From CAZLHO01 sp964559455 (GTDB taxonomy: Bacteria; Krumholzibacteriota; Krumholzibacteriia; LZORAL124-64-63): a DNA stretch of 57,203 nucleotides. Numbering within the stretch: the first letter of the stretch is position 1; the number at the start of each line of letters is the position of its first letter. Positions 8,050-18,629 of the stretch are shown piece by piece. Below the pieces are notes generated by a model that saw only the letters and a program-made list of their open reading frames with translations, was not told where the DNA came from and searched no databases. A program made the translations under genes and the position numbers. Location of the stretch: contig CAZLHO010000013.1 of assembly GCA_964559455.1 (NCBI GenBank), positions 1-57,203 of the forward strand, written 5' to 3'.

Positions 8050-9790
8050 GGCGGGTCACCACCCCTCGTCCGCCGCGGCCGTCCACGCGCACCGAGAGCG
8101 GGCGGGGGCAGCGGACGTGCTTGACGAAATCCTTCTCGGCCACGACCGGCTGGGCGTCGAGCCAGGCCCAGTCGATGCCCGGGCCGCCGCGGTGGCGGAC
8201 CGACAGGTAGAGGACCTTGAAGCTGATCAGGTTGTGGAAGAAGTGGGAGCCCTGGCTCAGGTCGGGATTCATCTCGGGCAGCGTGGCCTCGACGATCACC
8301 CGCGCGGCGCCGATCTGGCTCCAGTCCACCGGCACGCCCAGCCAGGGATCCGAGCTGCCCCAGCGGCCGAAGCCGATCAGCAGGCAGGACCGTCCCTCGG
8401 CGGCCAGGGCGCGGTTGATCTCGGCCAGCTCGCCGGCGATGCGCACGGTGTACTTGGCCTCGAAGACCTCGGGCTTGACGTAGACGATGTCGACGAGGTC
8501 GTCGACGGTCCCGTTGCCCATCACCGTCGTCGAGCCCAGCAGGACGTCGTCGCCGGCGAGGTCGGCCTCGTCCACGACGACGATCTCCGCCGACACCTGC
8601 ATCGGCCTGACCTGCAGGAAGCCCAGCCGCGCCGGCGTCCCGCGGTCGGGATCCAGGTTCACGGCGAATTCGATCTCGACGGCGGCGCCCAGCCGCTCCT
8701 CGGCCGTCGCCAGCAGCCGGCGCAGGACGGCGTTCAGCGGCACACACTCGGCGTCCAGGATCGGAGCGAAGTCGAGCATGCGCGGGCCGTCGCCGCGCAG
8801 GCCGGGCCGCATGCGGTCGGAGCGGGCGTCCAGGGTCGAGACCAGGAAGTCCAGGGCTCCGTCGGCCTCGGCCGTCTCCAGCCGCTCCTGCACCAGATAT
8901 TCCGTTTCGCGGACGGGATCGGGCAGGGGCGGCCGGCCCATATTCACGGCCCAGAAGCGGGTCTGGCTGTTGCGCAGCCGGTCGCGCAGGCTGTTGTAGG
9001 GCGGCGGCGACTTGGGCCAGGCCGGCGAGTAGACCCAGCACAGGCCGCCGTCGACGATCGTCTTGCCCAGGCCCAGCGCCAGGTCGACCACGCCGTCCTC
9101 GGGCCGGGCCTTGCCGGTCGGGTAGTAGCTGTAGGAGCGGGCGACGCCGCTGATGTCGGGATAGAAGCGGTCGCCGCGACGGCGGCCGACGACCTCCTGG
9201 ACGAGCACCGCCATGCGCTCGTCGGCGTCCGTCTTGCCCACGCGGCGCCGGTAGTCGCGGGCGGCCCGGAAGAAGGTCGTGGCGTAGACGAACTTCACGG
9301 CCTCGACCAGCCGCCGGAAGCGGGTGTCGGCGTCGATCTGGTTGTTGGGGATCATCTTGGTGCCGTAGACGCCGGCGAAGGGATGGTCCAGGGCGTCCTC
9401 GAGCAGGCTCGACGAGCGCACGGCCAGCGGCGTATGCACCCGCTGGATCAGGGCGCGCAGGTCGCCGACGAAGCGGGGCGGCAGCTTGGCCTGCTGGAAG
9501 GCGTGGGCGATGCGGTCGTCCGAGACGTCGCTCCAGTCCTGGCCGTCCAGCCGGTTCTGGGCCATGAATTCGGCGAAGACCTCGGTGGTCAGCACGGTCA
9601 GGGTGGGGACCGCCAGGGTCACGTCGGGGAACTCGGCGGCGTCGATCGCGCCCAGGATCCCGCGCCGGGCCAGGTCCAGGCTGGACGCCTTGCCGCCCAG
9701 TTCGCCGTCGCCGATGCGGGTGAAGGTCTCGGTCGCCCCGAAGAATTCCCGGCCGAATTCGGGCGGAGCGCCGCCGTCGCCGTGCTTCAT
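8042..9790 (-). CDS. PPDK_N paralog C, minimal form
   Basis: 582 residues, the PPDK_N core with almost no N-terminal extension: L-G-G-K-A at 31-35, V-R-S-S-S-L-L-E-D at 124-132, V-E-I-E-F at 371-375, Q-V-R-P at 393-396. The shared C-terminal block is present as G-F-G-R-W-G-S (473-479) and G-S-H-F-F-H (514-519). The start at ATG 9790 follows GGAGGAG and lies 11 bases after the stop of the glutamate dehydrogenase-like gene; its own stop overlaps the start of paralog B. It resembles paralog D much more than A or B, for example in the D-W-S-Q-I segment after the G-R-W-G-S motif. No swivelling-His domain is visible, so the chemistry is uncertain. Confidence 0.85.
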   Translation of the reverse strand: MKHGDGGAPPEFGREFFGATETFTRIGDGELGGKASSLDLARRGILGAIDAAEFPDVTLAVPTLTVLTTEVFAEFMAQNRLDGQDWSDVSDDRIAHAFQQAKLPPRFVGDLRALIQRVHTPLAVRSSSLLEDALDHPFAGVYGTKMIPNNQIDADTRFRRLVEAVKFVYATTFFRAARDYRRRVGKTDADERMAVLVQEVVGRRRGDRFYPDISGVARSYSYYPTGKARPEDGVVDLALGLGKTIVDGGLCWVYSPAWPKSPPPYNSLRDRLRNSQTRFWAVNMGRPPLPDPVRETEYLVQERLETAEADGALDFLVSTLDARSDRMRPGLRGDGPRMLDFAPILDAECVPLNAVLRRLLATAEERLGAAVEIEFAVNLDPDRGTPARLGFLQVRPMQVSAEIVVVDEADLAGDDVLLGSTTVMGNGTVDDLVDIVYVKPEVFEAKYTVRIAGELAEINRALAAEGRSCLLIGFGRWGSSDPWLGVPVDWSQIGAARVIVEATLPEMNPDLSQGSHFFHNLISFKVLYLSVRHRGGPGIDWAWLDAQPVVAEKDFVKHVRCPRPLSVRVDGRGGRGVVTRHE

Positions 9791-9801
9791 CGCTCCTCCG
9801 C

Positions 9802-11091
<1,290 letters not shown>

Positions 11092-11123
11092 CTCGCTCCT
11101 TTTCTCGGTTCGCGAACGGCGGC

Positions 11124-14100
11124 TCAGCCGCGGCGGTCGCCGGCGACGGCGGCGGATCCCCCGGCATCCGGGGCGAGCACGACGGCGCGGCCGCTGCGGC
11201 CGTCGACGAGCACGCTCAGCGGCCGGTCCAGCACGATGTGGCGCAGGAAGCGGGTCTCGACGGCCGCCGGCCGGGCGTCGAACCAGTCCCAGTCGACGCG
11301 TCCGCCCCCGCTGGCCTGGTTGACCGTCAGGTAACCGGTCTGGAAGGCCGTCAGGTTCTGGAAGAAATGGGTGCCCTGGCTGGGGGTCACCTTGAAATCG
11401 TCGAGATCGGTCTCGACCATCACCGCGGCGCCGCTGATCTGAGACCACTGGACGGGGATGCCCAGCCAGCGGTCGGCCGAGCCCCAGCGGCCCGGCCCCA
11501 GCAGCAGGTAGGGCCGGCCGGCGGCGGCCAGGCCGGCGTTGATTCGCCCGACCTCCTCGGCGATGGCGGCCGTCTCGCCGCGGTCGAAGACCTCGCGCGG
11601 CACGTAGACGACGTCATGGATCCCGCCGTAGCTGCCGTTGCCCAGGGAGATCTCGGTCGCCACCAGCGCCGCCGGGTCGGCCAGCAGGTCGGGCGGCACC
11701 GACGGCGTCTCGTGCTCGGTGGTCAGGGGGCGGATCTGGAGCAGGCCGAACTCGTCGGGTCCGCCGTCCGGCGACAGTCTCGCGGCGAATTCCATCTCGA
11801 CCGCGCAGTTCAGGCAGCGACGGCCGACCTCGAGCAGGAAGTCGAGCACCTGGGGCAGGGGGAAGACGCCGGACTTGAGCACGTGGGCGAAGGTGACCAG
11901 CCGCGCGCCTTCGCGGTGGATGCCGTCGTGGATCCGCCCGTTCTGGTGGTCGTAGACCGACCCCACGGCGTCCAGGGTGCCGTCCGCCTCGGCGACCGCC
12001 AGCTCCAGGCTGACCACGTTGTCATCCTCGTCGCCCCGCGGGTAGGCCTCGGGCCGACTGACGTCGATGGCCAGGAACTGGCGCTGGCTGTTGTTCAGCG
12101 TGTCCTTGATCGTCGCGAACTGGGGCAGCCGCTCGGGATGCCGGGGCGAGAAGCGCAGGCACTTGCCGCCCTCGACCACCGTCCGGCCCAGGCCCAGCGC
12201 CACCAGGGCCACGCCGTCCTCGGGCTTGAGCTCGCCGGAGGCGTAGTGGTTCAGCGAATGGGCCACGCCCGCGAAGTCGGGATAGACGTGGTCGCCGTGC
12301 CGGCCGCCGATCACCTGCTGGATGATGACGGCCATCTTCTCCTCCTCGACCCGGTTGCCGGTCGCCGCCAGGTAGGCCTTGGCGCCCTGCAGGAAGGTCG
12401 AGGCGTAGACCAGCTTGATCCCGTCGCAGAGCTGGTCCAGGCGCACCGCCAGGTCGGGGTGGCTGTTGGGCAGCATGTAGGTGCTGTAGACGCCGGCGAA
12501 GGGCTGGCACTGGGCGTCCTCCAGCAGGCTCGACGAGCGCACGGCCAGGGGGTAGCGCACCTGCTCCAGGAAATAGGAGAGGTCGTCGTAGATCTCCGGC
12601 GGCAGCTTGGCGGCCAGGAAACCCTGGCGCACCGACTCGTCGTCGACGGCCGCGATGGCCGCGGCGCGCAGTCCGCTCCGGTCCAGGAAGTCGTCGAAGA
12701 CGTCGGTGGCCACGACCGCCGTCGGCGGCACCCTCACCGTCACGCCCTCGAAGCGCTCGCGGATGCCGTAGCGGTCGATGATGTGGTTCATGAAGGCCAG
12801 GCCCCGCGCCTTGCCCCCCATCGAGCCGGTGCCGATGCGCGTGAAGTTCGATCCCGCCTCGAAGTTCTGGCGCGAGAAGTCCGCGACCACGCCCCGCTGC
12901 ATCTCGCCGCGATACCAGGTGAAGGTCTCGATCAGGTAGCGGCGGAGCTCCTCGATGTCGGGGAATTCGCCGATCTTGCGCGGCCTGATCATGCCGGCCA
13001 GGGTGAACTTCGTGCGCGCGCGCAGCCAGTTCGAGAAGTGGTCGCGGCTGGCGTGGAACTGCAGCGACTCGGCCGGCACGACGGCCAGCTGCTCGATCAG
13101 GGTGCGCAGGTTGCGGGCGCGGCCCACCTCGCGGCCGTCCAGGTCGCGGAAGACGAAATCGCCGAAGCCGAAGTGGTCGTCCAGGTACTGCTTGAGCTCG
13201 TGGAGCAGGTTGGGCGAATCCTTGCGGATGAAGTCCGCGCCCACCGCCCGCGCGGCCTCGGCGACCGCGGGATCCGAGGACTGGATCACCGCCGGCATGT
13301 GGGGATCGTCGTCCTTCAGCCGGCGGACGAATTCCACGCCGGCGTCCTCGCGGCGCCCGCCGCCCCACGGGAAGCGGGCGTCGCTGATCACGCCCAGGGT
13401 GTACTTGCGGTACTGGTCGTAGAAGGACCAGGCCTCCTCGAAGGTGGCGGCGAAGAGGATCTTCGGCCGGGCCCGCATGCGCAACAGCTTCTGGCTGAGG
13501 TTGATGCCGGCTGCCATCAGGTCGTGGGTCTGCTGCACGACCGCGGTGTAGACCAGGGGCAGGTAGGACGAGTAGAAGCGCACCGAGTCCTCGATCAGGA
13601 TGATCGTGCGCACCTCGCCGTGGCGGGTGTCCCATTCGACGTTGCGCAGGTCCTCGACGTGCTTGATCAGCGCGATCAGCAGCCGCACGTCGCCCGTCCA
13701 GATGAAGGCGCGGTCGATGCTGCTGTCGGCCTCGTCGGTGATGCGCTCGATCTCGCGGACGTTGTAGCCGAGCATGACCACCGGCAGGTCGGGACGGGCG
13801 CGCTTGGCCCGCCGCGCCATCTCGCCCGTCGCCATGTCGCCGATGCGGGTCATCGTGATGACCAGGTCGTAGCGATGGGATTCGATCAGATCGAGGGCCT
13901 CGCCGCCGCTCAGCGCGCGGGTGATCTGGGGGGCCTCGCTCAGGTTGAGCTCGCGGTACTCCGACAGCAGCAGCTCGGTCAGGCGCCCCCCCTCCTCCAG
14001 GGTGAAGGAGTCGTAGAGGCTGGCCACGAGCAGGATCTGACGCACCCGGAAGCGCATCAGCGACTCGAAGCCGGTGTAGCGGTCCCGGCTCAGGTTGCGC

Positions 14101-14147
14101 AGCTGTTCCCAGAGGGTCTCGATCCCGGCGACGTCGTCCCTGGCCAT
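11124..14147 (-). CDS. PPDK_N paralog D with two receiver-like N-terminal domains
   Basis: 1007 residues. A first receiver-like domain (about 34-165) lacks the phospho-acceptor Asp (the strand reads V-I-T-M-T). A second (about 178-325) keeps the acidic pair E186-D187, acceptor D256 (V-I-S-D) and Lys309, so it could be phosphorylated. The PPDK_N core follows: M-G-G-K-A at 443-447, V-R-S-S-S-L-L-E-D at 536-544, Q-I-R-P at 804-807. The shared tail has G-P-G-R-W-G-S at 884-890 and G-T-H-F-F-Q at 925-930. Similar receiver-plus-PPDK_N proteins of about 990 residues are annotated as PEP synthase in Bacteroidetes. The start at ATG 14147 has GGGAG upstream; an ATG 49 codons earlier lacks protein-like sequence. 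It is the first gene of the operon. Confidence 0.85.
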   Translation of the reverse strand: MARDDVAGIETLWEQLRNLSRDRYTGFESLMRFRVRQILLVASLYDSFTLEEGGRLTELLLSEYRELNLSEAPQITRALSGGEALDLIESHRYDLVITMTRIGDMATGEMARRAKRARPDLPVVMLGYNVREIERITDEADSSIDRAFIWTGDVRLLIALIKHVEDLRNVEWDTRHGEVRTIILIEDSVRFYSSYLPLVYTAVVQQTHDLMAAGINLSQKLLRMRARPKILFAATFEEAWSFYDQYRKYTLGVISDARFPWGGGRREDAGVEFVRRLKDDDPHMPAVIQSSDPAVAEAARAVGADFIRKDSPNLLHELKQYLDDHFGFGDFVFRDLDGREVGRARNLRTLIEQLAVVPAESLQFHASRDHFSNWLRARTKFTLAGMIRPRKIGEFPDIEELRRYLIETFTWYRGEMQRGVVADFSRQNFEAGSNFTRIGTGSMGGKARGLAFMNHIIDRYGIRERFEGVTVRVPPTAVVATDVFDDFLDRSGLRAAAIAAVDDESVRQGFLAAKLPPEIYDDLSYFLEQVRYPLAVRSSSLLEDAQCQPFAGVYSTYMLPNSHPDLAVRLDQLCDGIKLVYASTFLQGAKAYLAATGNRVEEEKMAVIIQQVIGGRHGDHVYPDFAGVAHSLNHYASGELKPEDGVALVALGLGRTVVEGGKCLRFSPRHPERLPQFATIKDTLNNSQRQFLAIDVSRPEAYPRGDEDDNVVSLELAVAEADGTLDAVGSVYDHQNGRIHDGIHREGARLVTFAHVLKSGVFPLPQVLDFLLEVGRRCLNCAVEMEFAARLSPDGGPDEFGLLQIRPLTTEHETPSVPPDLLADPAALVATEISLGNGSYGGIHDVVYVPREVFDRGETAAIAEEVGRINAGLAAAGRPYLLLGPGRWGSADRWLGIPVQWSQISGAAVMVETDLDDFKVTPSQGTHFFQNLTAFQTGYLTVNQASGGGRVDWDWFDARPAAVETRFLRHIVLDRPLSVLVDGRSGRAVVLAPDAGGSAAVAGDRRG

Positions 14148-14191
14148 GCCGCTCCCATCGTCAGTCTTTCCGACCCCGACCGCTCCTCTCC

Positions 14192-14223
14192 ATAGTAGCA
14201 CCGACGTCTGCGCAGACCACCAA
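14192..14223 (-). promoter_or_regulatory. possible promoter with palindrome in the spacer
   Basis: On the minus strand TTGGTG (14223-14218) is followed after 20 bases by TACTAT (14197-14192), about 45 bases before the start of paralog D. The spacer contains a perfect 12-base palindrome, GTCTGCGCAGAC, at 14206-14217 next to the -35. A long spacer holding a dyad is typical of activator-twisted (MerR-type) promoters, but the boxes are weak and this is only a candidate. Confidence 0.35.
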
Positions 14224-14245
14224 AAACGTTTTCCGGCAAGAAGAT

Positions 14246-14273
14246 GGGGCCGGCGCCCCGCGGCGCCGGCCCC
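14246..14273 (-). terminator. hairpin ending the lysine-degradation operon
   Basis: A perfect 12-base inverted repeat (GGGGCCGGCGCC and its complement) around a 4-base loop lies 43 bases past the aldehyde dehydrogenase stop. It is followed on the minus strand by ATCTTCTTG, which is only moderately T-rich. It separates the lysine operon from the PPDK_N operon downstream. Confidence 0.6.
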
Positions 14274-14316
14274 GATCACGATCCGGCGCCGCATCGGCGC
14301 CGCTCAGGTCTGCGGA

Positions 14317-15855
14317 TCAGGCCTCGAACTCCACGCCCTGGGCCAGGTGCACCTCGCCGCCCCAGTTGATGGTGTTCGTCTGCCGGCGCATGTAGGCCTT
14401 CCAGGCGTCCGAGCCGGACTCGCGGCCGCCGCCGGTCTCCTTCTCGCCGCCGAAAGCGCCGCCGATCTCGGCGCCCGAGGTGCCGATGTTCACGTTGGCG
14501 ATGCCGCAGTCCGATCCCTTGAAGCTGAGGAAGGTCTCGGCCTCGCCCACGCTGTCGGTGTAGATCGCCGACGACAGGCCCTGGGGCACGTCGTTGTGCT
14601 TCCTGACGGCCTCGTCCAGGCGACGGTACTTCATGACGTAGACGATCGGCGCGAAGGTCTCGGTCTGGACGATCCGGGCCTTGTTGTCGATCTCGACGAT
14701 GGTCGGCAGCACGAAGGTGCGGCTGCCGAACTTCTTCATCGCCTTGCCGCCGTAGAGCACCTTGCCGCCCTGCGCGACCGCGGCCTTCAGCGCGTCCTCA
14801 TAGTCCTTGACGGCCCCCTCGTCGATCATCGGGCCCATCAGGGTCTTGGCATCCAGCGGGTCGCCGATGCGCACCTTCTTGTAGTTGGCGACCAGCTTGG
14901 CGACGAAGGTCTTGTAGATCTTCTCGTGGATGATCAGGCGACGCGTCGAGGTGCAGCGCTGCCCGGCGGTGCCGACGGCGCCGAAGAAGGCCGAGGCCAG
15001 GGCGCCCTTGAGGTCCGCCTTCTCCGAGATGATCAGGGCGTTGTTGCCGCCCAGCTCGAGGATCGTGCGGCCCAGGCGCGCGCCGACGACGCCGCCGATG
15101 CGCTGGCCCATGCGGGTCGAACCGGTGGCGCTGATCAGGGGCACGCGGGGGTCGTTGATCAGCTTCTCGCCGATGACCGAGCCCCGGCCGATGATGACGT
15201 TGCTCACGCCCTCGGGCAGGCCGTTCCGCCGGAAGACCTCGTTGGCGATGTTCTGGCAGGCGATGGCGCAGAGGGGCGTCTTGCTCGACGGCTTCCAGAC
15301 GGCGACGTCGCCGCAGGCCCAGGCCAGGGCGTTGTTCCACGCCCACACCGCGACCGGGAAGTTGAAGGCGGTGACGACGCCGATGATGCCCAGCGGATGC
15401 CACTGCTCCATCATGCGGTGCATGGGCCGCTCGCTCTGCAGCGTCGGGCCCGAGAAGAAGCGGCTCTGGCCGACGGCGAAGTCGCAGATGTCGATCATCT
15501 CCTGCACCTCGCCCAGGCCCTCGGTCAGGATCTTGCCCATCTCCAGCGAGACGAGCCGGCCGAGGTCATCCTTCTTCTCGCGCAGGGCTTCGCCCAGCTG
15601 GCGGACGACCTCGCCGCGCCGGGGCGCGGGCACGGCCCGCCAGGCGACGAAGGCCTTCTCGGCCTGGCGCATGACCTTGGCGTAGTCCGCGGCGCCGGCC
15701 TGCTCGATGCGGGCCAGGACCTCGCCGGTGGTGGGGTTGACGGATTCCAGGTAGTCGCCGCTGCCGGCGAACCACTCGCCGCCCACGTTGGCGCCCTTGA
15801 GCTTGTTCTTCAGCCCGAGGGAGCGGAAGAGTTTGTTCTTATCCTGCGGAGTCAT
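14317..15855 (-). CDS. aldehyde dehydrogenase, aminoadipate-semialdehyde (ALDH7) type
   Basis: 512 residues, ALDH7/antiquitin-like. It should oxidise 2-aminoadipate 6-semialdehyde to 2-aminoadipate with NAD(P)+. Visible motifs are F-N-F-P-V-A-V-W for cofactor entry, G-S-T-R-M-G at the dinucleotide site, E-L-G-G-N-N-A with the general-base Glu, and the nucleophile Cys in G-Q-R-C-T-S. The C-terminal G-G-E-K-E-T-G-G-G-R-E-S-G-S is typical of ALDH7. It is the last gene of the saccharopine operon, 34 bases after the saccharopine dehydrogenase start of the preceding gene's stop, and a strong hairpin follows it. Neighbours make the lysine role much more likely than a general aldehyde dehydrogenase role. 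Confidence 0.9.
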   Translation of the reverse strand: MTPQDKNKLFRSLGLKNKLKGANVGGEWFAGSGDYLESVNPTTGEVLARIEQAGAADYAKVMRQAEKAFVAWRAVPAPRRGEVVRQLGEALREKKDDLGRLVSLEMGKILTEGLGEVQEMIDICDFAVGQSRFFSGPTLQSERPMHRMMEQWHPLGIIGVVTAFNFPVAVWAWNNALAWACGDVAVWKPSSKTPLCAIACQNIANEVFRRNGLPEGVSNVIIGRGSVIGEKLINDPRVPLISATGSTRMGQRIGGVVGARLGRTILELGGNNALIISEKADLKGALASAFFGAVGTAGQRCTSTRRLIIHEKIYKTFVAKLVANYKKVRIGDPLDAKTLMGPMIDEGAVKDYEDALKAAVAQGGKVLYGGKAMKKFGSRTFVLPTIVEIDNKARIVQTETFAPIVYVMKYRRLDEAVRKHNDVPQGLSSAIYTDSVGEAETFLSFKGSDCGIANVNIGTSGAEIGGAFGGEKETGGGRESGSDAWKAYMRRQTNTINWGGEVHLAQGVEFEA

Positions 15856-15889
15856 GACTTCCTCCAGTCGGTTGACCTGTCGTTCGCGT

Positions 15890-17203
15890 TCAGTTCCTGT
15901 TCTCGTGACAGTCGATGCCCAGGTCGGACAGCTCGTCCAGCACGGGGCCGTAGATGTCGGGGGTGATCGGTCGCAGCACGCCGGGAGCCCGGATGGCGCC
16001 GGACAGGATCAGCTTCGCGGCGATGGCCACCGGCAGCGTCACCGTGCGGGCCATGGAAGAATCGCCGCCGGGGACGCCGAAGTCCACCAGATGCGACGTG
16101 ATGCGCTCCTGGCGGCCGTCCGGGTAGACGGCGCGGAACTCGTGCAGCATGACCAGCATGTCCCGCTCGCCCGGCGCGTAGACCAGCCGCTGCTGCAGCA
16201 GGCCGCCCAGCACGTCCAGGGCCGTGGTCCGGCCCTCCCCCAGGGGCGAGTCCTCGAGCAGGCCCAGCCACTCCAGGTTGCGGATCGGCAGGGAGTGCCG
16301 GGGCAGGCCCAGACGGGCGGCCAGGGCCGCCGGCAGGTCGTCGCCCGGCGCCGCGCCAGCCAGCCGCCTCAGCAGCCCGGCGCGGGTCAGCCCGGAAGCG
16401 TCGAACTCGTCGAGGTCGAGCAGGCCCAGAGCCCGGTAGTTGAAGAAGCAGTCGCACCAGCCGGTGTTGCGCAGCGTGCCGCGGAACATCGAGCGGATGC
16501 CGTCCAGGCCGTAGATCTCGACGTAACAGAGCGAATCGCGGTTGGGATAGGCCTCGAAATCGCCGGCGCCCGGCACCGACACCAGGTGCATGTGCCGGAA
16601 GAGCCGCTCGCCGGGCACCTCGACGGTCAGACCGTCCTCCAGGTAGCGGGCGCCGTTGCGGCTGGCGAGCAGGACGCCGCGCGGCGCCCAGGAGAACTTG
16701 TAGCCGAAGGGGTTGTCGTTGTCCTCGGGGGCGGGCAGGCCGCCGCAGTAGGAGTGGAAGGAGACGATCTCGCCGCCCTCGGCGCGCACGGCGTCGATCA
16801 CCCGCATGGCCGACATGTGGTCGATGCCGGGGTCCACGCCGATCTCGTTCAGGATCGTCACGCCGGCGGCGCGGGCCGCGCCGTCCAGGGCCTCCATCTC
16901 GGGCGAGACGTAGGACGCGGTGATCATCGGCTTGCCGTGGTCGATGCAGATCCGGGCGACGCCGGGGTGGAACTGGAAGGGCGCCAGGCTCACGGCGAGG
17001 TCGCAGTCCCGGACCAGCGCCGCGACCGCCTCGGTGTCGGAAAAATCAAGGGCGACGGCCCGGCCGCGGGGATGGCCGGCGATCATCGCCTCGGCCCGCG
17101 AGACCTCCAGGTCGGCCTGGACCAGCTCGTGGCCCTCTTCCAGCAGGTAGCGCACCAGGGGGCGCACCACCATTCCCGCACCCAGCACCAGTACCTTGGG
17201 CAT
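15890..17203 (-). CDS. saccharopine dehydrogenase (glutamate-forming)
   Basis: 437 residues, matching the C-terminal half of animal and plant aminoadipate-semialdehyde synthase. It splits saccharopine into glutamate and 2-aminoadipate semialdehyde. The N-terminus has a Rossmann loop, V-L-G-A-G-M. Later blocks typical of the family are L-N-E-I-G-V-D-P-G-I-D-H, S-Y-C-G-G-L-P-A-P-E and F-G-Y-K-F-S-W. The ATG at 17203 follows GGAGGAA and is 17 bases downstream of the reductase stop, so the two subunits are separate proteins but made together. Neighbouring reductase and ALDH7 genes rule out other saccharopine-reductase-like roles with good confidence. Confidence 0.92.
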   Translation of the reverse strand: MPKVLVLGAGMVVRPLVRYLLEEGHELVQADLEVSRAEAMIAGHPRGRAVALDFSDTEAVAALVRDCDLAVSLAPFQFHPGVARICIDHGKPMITASYVSPEMEALDGAARAAGVTILNEIGVDPGIDHMSAMRVIDAVRAEGGEIVSFHSYCGGLPAPEDNDNPFGYKFSWAPRGVLLASRNGARYLEDGLTVEVPGERLFRHMHLVSVPGAGDFEAYPNRDSLCYVEIYGLDGIRSMFRGTLRNTGWCDCFFNYRALGLLDLDEFDASGLTRAGLLRRLAGAAPGDDLPAALAARLGLPRHSLPIRNLEWLGLLEDSPLGEGRTTALDVLGGLLQQRLVYAPGERDMLVMLHEFRAVYPDGRQERITSHLVDFGVPGGDSSMARTVTLPVAIAAKLILSGAIRAPGVLRPITPDIYGPVLDELSDLGIDCHENRN

Positions 17204-17220
17204 ACGATTCCTCCGCGGCC

Positions 17221-18522
17221 TCAGCCGGCGATGTGGGGTTGCAGATAGGCGTAGGGGGGCGTCAGCGCCCCGCGGTGCATGATCACGGCCCGCTTCAGGT
17301 GGGCGGGCAGGTCCAGTTCGGCGAAATCGGCGCTCCAGTCGGCCGCGGCCAGGGGCGGCATCATGTCGCGCAGCACGTTGCTGAAGTGCTGCGACGACTC
17401 CAGCGGCAACTCGCAGGGCAGGTTGTCGACGGTCATCAGCACCAGGCCCTCGCCGGCGACGCCGTCGGTCACGGAGCCGTCGCGGGGGTCGTAGACGTAG
17501 CAGGAAGCGTCGGGCTCGGTGGCCTTCACCGTCATCTCGATGCTGCCCTCGAAGTCGCAGCTGATGTCGCCGATCGCGCGCAGGCGAGGCCGGGCGCCGT
17601 CGGCGAAGGCCGCGCGCGCCCACGCGTTGGTGACCAGGCGCGGGTAGCGGGCCTCCCAGTAGATCGTGTTGACCAGGAGGTCGAGGTGCGGCAGGTGGTC
17701 GGCGAAGACGCCCTCGTAGAGTTCGGGGCGGGCGTAGTATTCCTGCAGGTCGAAGTCGGCCCCGGCGTCGCGCGGGCGCACCATGTGCTCCTCGCGGAAG
17801 ACGACCGCCGCCAGCGGGGACGAGGCGACCGCGGCCGCCCGCGGCAGGTCCGCGACCTCCAGCCGGTCCACGGGCAGCCACTCGAGCACGGCCTGCGCGC
17901 CGCGCGAGACGTTGCCGTAGCCGGCGACGCCGATCACCAGGGGGGCGCCCGGCAGGCCGTCGCGGGCGATCTCGTCGCCCAGGGCGCGGATCTCGCGCTC
18001 GGCGACCTCGAGGCCTCCGTACTCCCAGGCGTGGCGGATCTTCGCCAGCGGCGTGACGACGCCCTCTGCCTCCAGCCGCCGGCCCAGAGCCCACAGCGAC
18101 TCGATCATGCCGGCGTAGCCGGCGTGCAGGCTGAAGAAGATCAGGCGGCGACCGGCGTCGTCGGCGATCTTCTCGTAGTCGATCAGGGTGCAGCCCAGCT
18201 CGCCCATGCGGCGCAGGTTCGGCATGTTGTAGTCCTGGGCCTTGACCGTGTGCGAGAAGCAGAGGTAGGCCTGGCCCGCCCGCAGCAGATCGATCGGGAT
18301 CTCCTTGACCGCGACGACCAGGTCGGCGGAGGCCAGGTCCTCGCGCAGTTCGACGCCGGCGTCGCGCCAGGCGTCGTCGGGGATGCAGCGGATCGGCGAG
18401 GGCTGGATGAAAAAAGAAAGGCCATGCTCGCTCTGGAGCGTGGCCACGTCGGAAGGGATCAGCGGCACGCGCCGCTCCCACTTGTTCTTGTCCTCGCGTC
18501 GAATACCGAAAACGACCGCCAC
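17221..18522 (-). CDS. lysine-2-oxoglutarate reductase (saccharopine-forming)
   Basis: 433 residues resembling the N-terminal half of aminoadipate-semialdehyde synthase. It condenses lysine with 2-oxoglutarate to saccharopine using NADPH. It begins V-F-G-I-R-R-E-D-K-N-K-W-E-R-R-V-P-L, characteristic of the alanine dehydrogenase/LKR N-terminal fold, and later shows F-S-H-T-V-K-A-Q, a nucleotide loop G-V-A-G-Y-G-N-V, and I-G-D-I-S-C-D-F-E-G-S. I place the start at GTG 18522 because GGAGAGG lies six bases upstream; no ATG fits before conserved sequence. It is the first gene of a three-gene operon for lysine to aminoadipate, freeing two glutamates in total. Confidence 0.92.
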   Translation of the reverse strand: MAVVFGIRREDKNKWERRVPLIPSDVATLQSEHGLSFFIQPSPIRCIPDDAWRDAGVELREDLASADLVVAVKEIPIDLLRAGQAYLCFSHTVKAQDYNMPNLRRMGELGCTLIDYEKIADDAGRRLIFFSLHAGYAGMIESLWALGRRLEAEGVVTPLAKIRHAWEYGGLEVAEREIRALGDEIARDGLPGAPLVIGVAGYGNVSRGAQAVLEWLPVDRLEVADLPRAAAVASSPLAAVVFREEHMVRPRDAGADFDLQEYYARPELYEGVFADHLPHLDLLVNTIYWEARYPRLVTNAWARAAFADGARPRLRAIGDISCDFEGSIEMTVKATEPDASCYVYDPRDGSVTDGVAGEGLVLMTVDNLPCELPLESSQHFSNVLRDMMPPLAAADWSADFAELDLPAHLKRAVIMHRGALTPPYAYLQPHIAG

Positions 18523-18629
18523 GGCGCACCTCTCCTCCGCATCCCGACCGGAACTCCGGCGCAGCGACCGCCGGCGACGACCCGCCAAAGCTAGGCGGCG
18601 GCGGGGAGCCAGTCAAGCGGGGCCGAGAC

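Noticed and set aside
4975..8124. A 1049-codon plus-strand open frame antisense to paralog B
   Set aside because: Same shadow effect; the minus-strand frame has the PPDK_N motifs, a ribosome-binding site and coupling to paralog C.
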